A stretch of 64,000 nt of DNA, taken from Micropterix aruncella. Lineage: Eukaryota; Arthropoda; Insecta; Lepidoptera; Micropterigidae. A model generated the notes under the pieces. That model was not told where the DNA came from. It was given only the letters and a program-made list of their open reading frames with translations, and did not search any database. Made by a program: the position numbers and the translations under genes. The stretch spans positions 17,649,538-17,713,537 of the forward strand of contig OX155961.1 in assembly GCA_944548615.1 (NCBI GenBank), written 5' to 3'. This document shows positions 42,023 to 54,600 of this stretch, piece after piece; position 1 is the first letter of the stretch; each line of letters opens with the position of its first letter.

Positions 42023-42059
42023 AATAAAACAATAATTTAACGGTCGCAATAGTTTTATT
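42023..42059. terminator. Opposed poly(A) signals of LSM5 and SLC12 gene 2
   Basis: AATAAA on + at 42023-42028 (63 bp after the LSM5 stop) and AATAAA on - at 42059-42054 (about 450 bp after the SLC12 gene 2 stop). If both are used, the two 3' ends abut or overlap. Confidence 0.6.
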
Positions 42060-42507
42060 CCTCATTTAAAAGACACAAAACCATTCAAATATCAGAGATA
42101 ATAGATACTGAATAAAGTACGAAACGTACTAAAAAATAAAAGTATTCTTTCTTAAATCTACAAAATAATTTACTTGGTTATCTTTGTTGTTATTCCAATA
42201 CATTAACTATTTACACAACGAAAAACGAAGAAATATGCCTAACAATAGACTAAATCAGGTCATCAAATTTTACTAATCAAAGCGCTTACAGATTAACAAA
42301 TCAAAAAAAATAGATTCAACAAGCGTGATATTCTCGAATTAATTTTGAGTACGACTTAAGAAATATCACGGAAAAGTCAGATCTTCAAAGCTTAATAGCC
42401 TCATGTTTCATAATCAAGATTATACAGTTTCAATTGAGGTTCACGTTAGCTTAGGTTTTTACATATCGAAGGCTATGTATCTATAAAATAAGGTATGTGT
42501 TCGACTT

Positions 42508-42631
42508 TCAGGAGTAGAAAGTGAGGACTGAAGTGTGGTTTCCTCGGACCAAAAGACAGGGCGGGGCTCCGGGCCCTCCTGTTAACGCTTCTAGCCAGGA
42601 CATGTACAGGGCGGGCGGAGTCACTTGAGCC
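42508..42631 (-). CDS. SLC12 gene 2, terminal exon
   Basis: 124 nt including TGA. Encodes [20 protein letters not shown] and [15 protein letters not shown]. The usual Gln in GNQTSV is His here. Confidence 0.94.
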
Positions 42632-45600
42632 CTAAAAAATATAATAGTAACATTACATTACATTCATATCCAATTGGCGAATTCATCGCTCTTAGACGTG
42701 TCACAATATACTATAGGTAGTAATTAATATATAAACGCTTTATTTGCTTAAACAAAAAGGCGAGCTCATTGCCTAAAAGCAATATCTTACAGCTAACCTT
42801 AACCTAGTGGAATAACATGTTATGCGGTAAAAAAAACTAATAAATTAAATTTTAAACATTTAAATTCAGCAGGAAAACAAAACAATAAATTTAAAAAAAA
42901 CAAATAAACCTATAATGACGCAGGGGACGCAATAGAAAAAAAAATACGTGTGGCACTCGGGGACTGCCGCGGTAAAGCTATTGCATAGCATTTTTTAACA
43001 ACTTATGCAATTATAATTAAGTATGTTTTTCTTTTTTCTGAAATCAGATAACTGCGCTCTATCGGAAAACGTTGAAATTATTCCGAATCATTTGCGGCTG
43101 CGGAAGCAAAGGATTCGGAATAATTTAAACGTCTTCCGATAGAGCGCCGCGCACGAATTTCATTCAATAAAGCTTAATCAACATAAACCGGATATTATTC
43201 TTTTACTATTCGAAAAAAATCGTAGATAAAAAGATAGATAATTAAATTATCTTTAAAATGGTACAGGTTTCATAATAATACGCCAGATAGTATTTGCGTA
43301 GTAGTCGTTTTTGTGTTCGGTTAGACCTAATTTCACAAATTAATTACACTATGTAATATAAACAAAATCTAAAATATTCAAAGCTAAGAATATTAGGAAG
43401 ATGTTCTTGTTTAACATATATTTTTTTCGATTCGTAAGCGGTACTCGTTTAGACGTAATTATCAGTTTAAAATCATTAATATTCGTTAAGAAATTTCTTC
43501 ATTCGGTCGCCGCGCTGGCGCGGGCCTAGAGGCCCGCGATAAAAGCTATGCAATAGCTTAAAAAATTAAGAAAAGTTTATGAGCGTGGGTTCAAGTGTTC
43601 CTTGAGCCTGCGTTTGAAGCAAAACAAACTGGGTGCTATCCTTATACGCGTGGGTAAAGCATTCCAGAGACGGGCTCCACGTAAAGAGAAAGAGTGCGAG
43701 AAGAAATCACTACTGTGACTAGGGATCGAGAGCAGTAGGTTGTCTTCAGATCTCAGAGGGCGCCCGTGAGAAGATAGAGGTTTGAACCTACTTATAAGAT
43801 AGTTCGGAGTGGCCCCCTTCAGGATTCTGAATATACATGCTACTGTTAGTAACAGGTAGTTATTATAATCTTTTTGCATGATTCTATGTTGAGAATCCTA
43901 CCTATTTTGAAGACAAATAGAAAATCTAGCAGGTTCAGTATCGTAACTGAATAAAATAATGTGAATCGTTAGAATCATCAACTACAACTACAGTCCATTG
44001 GACAACCCTTCTGTGCCGGTGACATGCAGGTGGCGCTGATAGCGTTGACCGGTGAAACTAATAGCAGTTTATTTGGCCATCTATAACGAATAGTGTTTTA
44101 TAAAGGACTGATAGATTATAGAAACCTATTATTTAATCAATGATAACAATAATAACATTCAATTATTAGTGCCATTTATCGCACTTTTATATAGGCTGAT
44201 TATATATCACAGAAATAATGCGGAGAGATTAGAATGCCATTTATTAAACTATTTGAACACGCCTAATTATTATGAATCGACAGCTGTAAAGCAAATTTAA
44301 ATTGATATTTATGAAAATCATATCAAAATAAAAGCTATGATTTAAAAATTCGTTTGTTATTATATTATTGTTTTATTTTAATATAGGATACCTTATTAGC
44401 ATGTTTAGGACGCTATAGATGGCGTTTTAAACAATAGACTGGGTTACTGAACATAAGAGAATTATATTTAATGTTTGAAACAAATTCTAGATGTTGAATA
44501 CCTAACTGCCAAAGCATAGAGCGGTTTCCTTATTGTCATTGAAATATCTTTGTTAGACCTACCTCCTCGGCATTGGCAATGTCATGACGAGCAGCTCTGC
44601 TCCCCAGGAGTGTTCCCTGATGAGCTCGCGCAGACGCAGATGTCTCAGAGAGCGTTCTCTGCCGGCCAACTCATCGGCCGAAGACACCTCCAAAGCGGTC
44701 AGCATTTTTGAGAAATACTCCTGCGTCGCTTCTGATGGCGGTTTCGTAATATCAGGAATAACCTATACATAATACAATAATTTAATGTATCAATAACATA
44801 CCATAGAGAGCAGTAGAAATACACTAAGTGGTTGGCAGACAGATACAAAAAGATAATATTGATAGAGGATGCACTAAGTTAAAAAAAAACTCTTATAAGC
44901 GCGCCTTATTTGAGTAGTTAAGTGTAAAGTAGAAAAGCGGTTCTCAAACTGTGTTCTGCGGAACCTAGAGGATCCGCGAGGACTCTTTAACCTTTCAGAA
45001 GCCACTCATTCCACGCAAAATTTTCGAAGCCCTCGAAAATTGGTTTGTAGAAAGTGTGTGCAAGCATACTAATATATAACGGTGGCTTATTCAATAGCAG
45101 GCTTCAATCACAGGCTTTTACAGCAATGGAGGGAGAAATAGAGGCGATAATTGAATAAATACGGATATGCGTGGCCACCCAGGGGTTAAGGGTTCCGCAA
45201 ATTTACTCTCGACAACTTGTTGAGCAGAATTAAATTGCAATAACAACTGATGTATCAGACTATTATTGTCCACTTAATTCTTTACTAGATTTGAATTGAT
45301 TTGGCTCTTGTGTTTCATGTCTTGTTACTTCAAAGTAACCTAATTTCGATATAAAATTAGTCGATTAAGTAAACTTCTTTCAATAAGTGGTTATTTTTTT
45401 AAATTGGCTGCGGCGCTGTAAATGGAAGCTCTTCCTGCCCCCTCAAACCACCCGGCAAAGGGTTCCGCCAAACGTAAGCAACTTACTAATATTTCCGTAT
45501 CTGAAAAAGTTTGGGAACCACTGATGTAGTAGATGCTAGGGGAAATGCAAAATTTGAATTAAATGAATCAAAGAATTTTAGTGCATTTTCACCCACTTTG

Positions 45601-48600
45601 GTGAGTTATGTTTCTGAAGCGTAAGATGAGAGTATTCTGATGAGTGTCTTGGATAGCAAACGGGATTTCAGTTGAGACTGGACTCCGAAGTAACTTTTAT
45701 CTCTTCATTGGCCATTGTCGCTGGTTATTATTTAGTCGGTTTATGTGAATTTCTTAACAAATTCAAAAGTATAGGGACTAACAAGAAACGGTGGAGCTGG
45801 GTTCACTCTTTCATATACAGTAAAATCCGCTTAATACGATTCTCAAGGGGCTGGGCGCAAAAATCGTCTTAAGCGGGAAATCGTCTTAAGCGGGAAGAGT
45901 AAAAAACGCAGTGTAGACACTTTAGAATCTGTTTATTCTATTGCTTACAAGTCATTTACCTACATACATACGTATTGAAAAATATCAACCTTATCAAACG
46001 TTACATTTTAAAAAATGAATCTATCTTCTGTTGTTGTAGTTTTTTTGCAGACTCACACAATACAGAGTGTTCGATGGAGTTTAGTTTGATAAGGGCGTCA
46101 TCACTAGAATCAAGCGAAGAAAAATACCGCCTTAGTTGCACAACAGCTTCTAGTGCTGCACTGGTGGTTGGAACTGGCACTTCTTCATCTTCGTCACTTT
46201 CTTTTTCGTTTTCATCTTCTTTAGTGCAGTCGCTGATAATCTCTTCTAATGTACGGGATTCAGCTGTAGCTATGTTGTCGTCTACAGAAGCGTAACCTGG
46301 AAACTCTTGAAGGATTTCAGGCTCAGGTTCGGGAAGAATAATCTCCGTTTCATCGTGAGCAAAAAAGCCAGCCTTTTTGAAGCAATTCGCAATGGTTGTA
46401 GTCTTAACTGCTTGCCATGATGCTGAGATATAATGTAGAGCATCAAGAATGCTTACTGGTTTCTTGCTCTCAGGGTTTTCCATCTCATTTAGATAACGGA
46501 GAACAAGTCGTTTCCTGTATTGCTGTTTGACCGTTTTTATTATGCCCTGGTCCAGAGGCTGCAGCTTGCTAGTTGCTTTAGGTGGAAGGAATTCCAGCTT
46601 AATGTTAGAGAGAGTGACATCTTTTGGGTGTGCAGGGCAGTTGTCAACGAAGAGGACGATCTTCCTGCGTTTAATCCCGAAGTTGTCGTCTAAAGTTTTA
46701 AGCCATTTTACAAAACGCTGCCCTGTCATCCAGGATTTAGATTGAGCATCGTACTGGCATGGTAGGGACCTTATGTTTTTGAAACAACGTGGATTTTTGG
46801 CCTTACCAATTGTTAAGAGCCGTATTTTTTCAGAGCCATCTGCATTGGTACATGCCAGTACAGTCACACGTTCTTTGCTGTTCTTTCCTCCATGGCATTT
46901 TTCCTCTTTGAATATTAATGACTTGTCTGGCATCAATTTAAAGAACAACCCAAACTCGTCCGCATTGAATATGTCTCGAGGGGCGTAATCTTTAATCAGA
47001 GTTGGTAGGACCGTTTTTTTCCAGGTTTCGGCGTCTTCTTCGTTGACCGATTCCGATTCGCCACAAATTTGTCGGTATATGATACCATTGCGAGACTTAA
47101 ATCGGTCGATCCATCCGCTCGAACCAGAGAGGTCCTTGATTTCCAAGTTTTGTGCAATTTGATGAGCTTTTTCTGTAAGTATGGGACCACTTACTGGTAG
47201 GTTGGAAGCACGAGCTTGGTGCAGCCACTCGACTAGAATTTTCTCCAATTCTTCAAATTTTCCAGTCTTTATTTTCTTCCTCTTCGACCCTCCCTCTCTG
47301 GAGTTTTCTTCGATTTCCTTTCGATGTTTTAGGATTGTACGAAACGTAGAAACCGGCAATTTAAGTTCCGCTGCGATCTGAACTTGCGTGAGCACATGAC
47401 TTTTGTCATCGTAGTGTTTTAAAATCTTAATTTTCTCACTAAGTGAGAGGGGTTGTCTTTTAATCTTGGTCGTCATACTTAATATGTATCTATCTAAAGA
47501 AACAAAGACCAAGTGGGAGGCACGCGTTAATTTCCGTAGTTCGCGACGGGTGATGTGCGCAACACAGAACAACAGACAGGACATGCGCGGGCGGCACCCG
47601 AATGCGAACTAGGTCACTGGTAAGTGGTAGGATGCGGAAGAGCTCGGGTGGTGCGGGCGGGGAAGCTTTTTGTTGAGGCGGGTCGGAGAGGGGCGGCGGA
47701 GCGATATCGAGCGACGCAAGACGTCTTAAGCGGGATTGGGGTCGTATTAAGTGGGAAAAATTGTTCGGTAGAATTATTAGAATTATGGGACCGGCATTAA
47801 AGATCGTATTATGCGGGAAATCGTATTAACCGGGATCGTATTAAGCGGATTTTACTGTATTTAGTTTCGTTTTAATATTTAGTTTTTTCATACTCATACA
47901 TCTGTTTAATGCTAAAAAGGCTTCCTTAACCCTTCAGGCCTCGGCCCTTCAGGCGATTAACAAGTTGATGTCCCAAAAATTTTTTGTAAAAATTAGTAAA
48001 AAAAATTAATTATGACACTTTATTTTATCTATTTATTTAAGAATTAATTACTATACAACATAGATTTGCTTACAAAAATAACAGGAACCAAATGGCAAAA
48101 CCTTAACCTTTTGCTTATTTGATTCTGTCACCCAACTGGGACTAGGCCATTCTAGGGTGGACAGGACTCTAATATTACAATCAAGTTTGCTTGATTGCTT
48201 ACAGATGTACAAGTTTTAGTAAAAAGCTAATAACACTAAACCCTAAAATTTGGTCTTCAAAAAAATAAAATAATAAGCAAAAATAATAATAATACTAAAA
48301 AATATTAAAAGATAACTTAAGAGATTAAAATATTAAGAGACACTGTCTCACCAAAACATTAATTACTGCCAAACCACTAATTATGGGTACAGTGGTACCC
48401 ATAATTAAAATAAAACATATTAACATCATAAAATAAAACAAATTGAATTAAAATAAAATTAAAACGGGGCCGTCACTCTCAATCGTGTTGTGGCCGATAT
48501 CGACCAATTGGGGCTCTAGGGGTTAAGGGCTTGTCGAGAGCATGCGATGATAATGATATCAGTATACGCCAGTAGCTGTAACGATTTATTGACGATGGTG

Positions 48601-51600
48601 CTGGTAGTATGATTACCAGAATTACCTTAAACTAGCGTATTACATTACCTTTAAATCTGAGTAATCGATGCGAAATTTGGATAGCAACGATGCCATGCTT
48701 CTCTGCTCGAATTCTAGCTCGGTGCGTTTGTTTGCAAGTGTGAACACCCTCAGTCGGCAAGATGACCACATACGGCGGAGCGACACCAAGTAAGGCAGGA
48801 GTAAAGTTAGACCTGGAGATAATATATTACATTACATTCGCATCCAATTGGCGAATTTACCACTCTCGCCCGTGTTACAATATACTATAGGTAGTAATGT
48901 ACAAGCTACTGTAACAGATAGTTATTACAAGCTTTTTGCATGATACTAGTTTGAGTATCTAACCTATTTTAAAGAAAAATTGAAAATCTAACAATTTCAG
49001 TATCATAACTGAATAAAATAATTTAAAATATACAAGGAATTTAAAAATCAGATTATAGAAACAGTTAAAATATTAAAAAAAAAACAATATCTAAAATACA
49101 GGAAAAAATATCTAAAAATATATAATTTAAAAATCAATATAATCAATAGGTAGCTACTTTAATATAAGCGTTTTTTCAATTACTGTTAGCTGCTTTATGT
49201 AATATGAAAGCAATAAAGTCCGACAATTAATCCATGAATATTTATATAAAACTCATTTAAATGGGTACAATGTTTGAAAAGTCATGGCCTTTGAATTCGG
49301 TTACATTATAAAAAGGGTGGCGTATCAGCATCTTAATGTTTTTGGAATTTTACATTCTCCAGCTGTTTAATATTGTAGCGAGTAGATTATAGAATTTAAT
49401 CTAAGGTATAAGTAGCTTTTCTGTACTTTTACTAGTCGTTTAGTAGCAGGTGCAGTAACTCCCTTTTATTCGTACCCCTAATAAGACTGGTAAAAGTACT
49501 GTGGTGTCTTGGACAGATTACACTGGGCCCGAAATGTGGGACAGTTTAGACTGGGCCAGAAAAGTGTTAAATAATGTACAATGAGTCATGTCAGAACCGA
49601 AAGGAATAAAATGTGCTCTCTCTCGACAAGGCGTGATTAATTATTCAGATCCACTTATACACGGCGTATAAGGCGATACATAACAAGTACAGAAAAGCTA
49701 TTGCGATACAACACGGCACCGAGATCGCAATGCAAAGAGACACCAAAACAGCATGGCACTAGTCAGACTGAACTAATACAAAACCGATGCTACAAAGTGT
49801 CTGTTATTTACCAAGCAAGATCTTGAAATGATTTCAGTGTTTTGAAATCATAGCGGTTCAACTATCAACTATGCCTTAATAATACCCTCCATCCTCACTG
49901 TTTCTTAGCCCCGAGCCTTCGGCAGAAAGTTGCTAGGTTTGCCAGCAAACTAGTGAAGGTTGTCCATGCCTGACCTTTACGGTAAATCAGTTGGAAAACT
50001 TGTGTTTTCTCAATAGAAAAAAAAACAATATTTTATTTTTGACCATAAGTAATGTGTAAAGTGTATTTTTGGGCAATGTCATAGACTATATTATTATGTA
50101 GTATCTTAGTCTAAATAATTACAATCGTCGATTTTCATCTGTAATAATCTTAATTTTAATCGCTAATCATTTCATCAATAATACAAACGGAGCTACCGTG
50201 GAGCTCACAGACCGGAGCCATAGTAAAATAAGAACAGTATAGCATCTCCATAGTACGCACCGATTTCCCACTCATACAAGTGCCCGATGTCCGTACGCTA
50301 CCACTACATAGATTGTCGGGCGCCTCGGTGCTAGCCACTCAGGGCTGTCGCACGATAGCTAAGTATACAAAAGTGGAATGTTTTCTGTACAGTCTGTAAT
50401 GCAACCTATCAGAAATCACATTTACGAGTATTTACATTTACGTTACGAAATTACATTTACGAGGTAACGTTTATTGTTCAATTGCGAAGGTAAGTTTGTG
50501 TCTAGGTAAGTAGGTGCATAGGTATGTAAGTGTGTAAGTAGGTAGGTAGATGCGTTTTTATTAAGTACCTACTTTAACTTACTAAAATGTAGGTATTTTG
50601 AACACATGCAACAAGTGATGAATGCTGTCACATAAAGTCAGCACTAACTCATATATTCTGTTACCGGTTTGGGAACCAGAACTACTTTGTCTACCAGTAC
50701 AAGTTTGGGAACCGAATCTTGATTTATAAACCAAAAATACATAAACGTACATAATAATTTTTCAAGGAATTGCATTTCTATTTTAATGGGATCACAACTT
50801 GTCAATTGTGTATTAGTTGTGGCAACCGTGGTGGTTCGGCGAAGCGTAGGTACTTATTTCGAAAACGGGCTCGAGATGTCCTACTGTTATTTTACTATGC
50901 CGGAGCCAATCTCATCATAATAAATTATTATTACACTTCTGGAGGATTAACAGTGGACCCCGGACTGCGACCAGCTGTGGTAGATTTAGGACAGCTGTCT
51001 TACCGCATGCAGGCTTTCATTTACCTCCCATAACACTTGACAATTTTATAATTTAAAATTATAAATAAATATTCTAATAAATAGCCATGATATTTAATAC
51101 AGGACTCACCCCCATCATCGTATAGCCACCAGACGTCAATGCATCCAGTATGTTTTCTCTGGAAGATGGTCAGCGGTTCCCTAGTTGAGCTGGAACTTCC
51201 TCGTTTTCTCATCCGATTCGTCTTTGTGGATTTCTTTACGGCTTCCCTGGGAATTTGCAATATGGTGAGTGAGCAATTTTTAAAGAACCTTCTAACACTT
51301 TCTACGAAACATCAAATAATAATAATAATAATTTATTTTATCAATAATGCATGATACAGACATTGACTTTATAGGGTATCAGATTGCTCAATGTCTGTAC
51401 GTTTTGGCATTCTTCTGCGCGGGCGACATGCAGGTAGCGTGATTGTCTGGCAAAATTAATAGCAATTTATTTAGCTATCTACAATAACATTGATTTATTT
51501 ATTATTTATTAGTTTCAAATATTTTTCAAGAGTATTACAGACGAATCCAATTCGCCCTTGAATATTAAAGCTAGAGTGTAAGTCTAAAAATAAATGAATT

Positions 51601-54600
51601 ACATAACTAAATTAATGCTAACACTGAACAAGAAAAAAAAATAACAAAAATATAAAACTAAATAATAGACAGATTATGATAAACATGTGATAGTAGGGAG
51701 TTGCCTTTTTAGCTGCCAAAGGGATATACAAAAGATTTCTATTTCTGTGGGTAAGGAATTAAAAAGAGCTATAACCCTTCCCACTGGCCTACAAAAATAT
51801 TTGTAAGATGGTATGGCACATTAAACAATAAATGCGATCTCCTCGCTGTGTAATTTACCGGTATGTACAATTCAAACTTACATAGTATCTCTGGCAAATA
51901 AATAGTTCCTTGAATTAATTTATATGCAAATATAATAAGGGAAATATATCGACGCGTTTCAAAACTGTTGTATCCTACCATTCCTAGCACAAAATCGGAC
52001 GGAAATAAGTATGGATAAATATTGTATTTTCTGTAATAAATATATCTTAAAAATTTTCTTTGAATACGCTCTGCCATCTGAATGTATTTGTTTTCACTTG
52101 TACACCAGATGACCGAGTTATATTCAAGTATGCTACGGACTAAACAATTATGTAGTAGAAACATTACATGAATATTATTAAACTGTTTGCATATGCGAAT
52201 AACAAAACCGACCATTTTGCTAGCACGATTGCAAATATTTGTAATGTGTGCACGGAAATTCAACTGCGTATCAAATGTAATTCCCAGGTCCCTCACCTCG
52301 GTTGACTTTTTTTGACAATGAATGGGAAGTAAGGGACTAATTGATTATAAAAACCCATTATTTAACAATGATAATGATAACAACATTAAATTATTAGTGC
52401 CATCTACTGCATTTTTATATAGGCTGATTACATCACAGAAATAACAGGGAAAGATTAGATAAAAAGTAGAAACCAACAAATAACAACAATAATACTTACT
52501 CTAAGTCCTCAAATTTGTTTGTGGCGGCTGGATCAGCGGACACCGAAAGTGTTCCACCAGTATTTCCGCTTGAATTGTTGCCCATCGCTGACAAAATATC
52601 GGAAACACTGCTTGCTGTGAAAATAGAAAATCAAATCAATATACCTCAGATAAAAAAAACAAGTGGAGTGAGAGGAAATGAGGAAGCGGATAGACTTGCA
52701 AGGCACGGATCATCTCCTTCACCGATTGGACCAGAGTCTATATTGCCACTGGCAGAAGAGTTCACGAGGACCATCTTGTATAACAGAACCAAAGGAAGGA
52801 TCGTTCGTTTGTCTCTCCAAAAATATGCAGCCTGAATGGCCTTGTCGTTCGCCTCTTGTAGGTGCTGGTGTGTGATAGGGGTTGACAACTGCGAGTAGGA
52901 TAGGAGGTGGTGGTCTTCATTCTGCAGTGTTCCACAATCGCATATTGGATTCTCTGTGTAGCCACAGCAGACGAGATTACCTCGGCATCTTGTCACACCC
53001 ACCCTCAGTCTGTTGAGACTACGCCGGGTGGTGTAGGGAAGATGGGATCCTGGTGCTATCTGTTCCTTAGCATCCTCGCCAAGTGAATCCCTCCATTAAG
53101 TGTGCGGCTCAAGAATGACTCGCAATTTAAGGCGATTGTGGTGTGGTTCTTGCCCTTGCAGTGGGTGTTTTGGGTCGTCTATCACCTTTATGCGTTCAGA
53201 ATCAGCCAGGAATCACGACCAAAGAGCGGACTAAGCACAGGTGGGGAATAATCCGGGCCATAAGGAAACCCACACTAAGATTAACAAGAACAATAATTAT
53301 GCATGTAATATGTGCGTGCCCAGCTATGGCTGTAAGAATAAAGAATTTAATAGACCCATACGAGGCTGCTGTGGCTCCATAGAAAGGTACTCGCTGAAAC
53401 CAGCCAGCATGGCATTGCTCTGGAGTATGGCAGTACAATAACGAGCGATATGGACATGAAGAAAATCCGATGAGATTGTATCAGCAACAGTATAGCTCAT
53501 ACTATTGGCCTTCCATGCCAGAACGAGTCGACAACAGTAGGAGACTATTGCATTCCTCCTCTAATGCACAGGAAGATATGTTGTATATGCAAAGGAAGAT
53601 AATGATCGTTCATGTTAATTCATGTATAAGTTTTAATAGCCAACTAGCTGGCCCGTGCCCATTTCGTTGGGCGGTAAAACATTTTACTTGTGATGAAATT
53701 ATGAGCGTGGTTTGGATAGTACTGAGTGCTATGATTTATTTCCTGACTACCAAAAGAAGGGTTATATTTTTACTGCATATGTATGTATGTATTTGCATGC
53801 CAATTTGACTATATTACCGTTATTTGTGAGTGTCTTCTTGTGAGTGTCTTATTTGTGAGTGTCTTATCTCTTTAACTATTTATGCAGTAAAAGTGAAATG
53901 ATATGCAGTAAAAGGGAAAAGTCTTTTGTTTTAAACACTTAAGACGATAAATTTACTTATTTTGATATGAATTTATAATTGTTGATAATATGACCAATAA
54001 ACATGACCTAACGATTTAAATTATTTTTTTAATATAAAAAACTACTTTTTGTTACTTAAATATAAAAGTGAGACATATGCTGTCGCTGACTTTTTTGTGG
54101 GCATTATCAAGCTCTACAACTTTTCTCTAGAACTTAATCATATATCTCTCATCGTTAAGGCAGCGTTAGTTAGAAACGTTTTCGTTCGACCGTTTTTTCC
54201 GACTTACTTTGGAAATCCGACTACCACGAAAAAGTCTTTTCATTTTTCGGATTAATATATAGCCTATGATACTCACACATAACGTGGCTTTCTATTGGTA
54301 AAAGAATTTTCAAAATCGGTTAAGTACATCCAGAGATTACTTCCTACAACGTCACAAACTTTACCTCTTTATAATATTAGTATAGATAGACGACACGGTC
54401 GCGGTTCCATACTTATGTCGTATTATCTCTTTAACTATTTATGCAGTAAAAGGGAAAAGTCTTTTGTTTTAAACGCTTGAGATGATAAATTTACTTATTT
54501 TGATAATAATTTATAATTGTTCATAATATGACCAATAAACACGCAGAGATTACTTCCTACAACTTCACAAACTCTACCTCTTTATAATATTAGTATAGAT

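Noticed and set aside
46527..47381. Several + strand frames across the Tigger element
   Set aside because: Shadows of the transposase frame on the - strand.
50770..51033. 87-codon + strand frame as a gene
   Set aside because: Its 3' half is antisense to the UTR of LINE family W, with no independent support.
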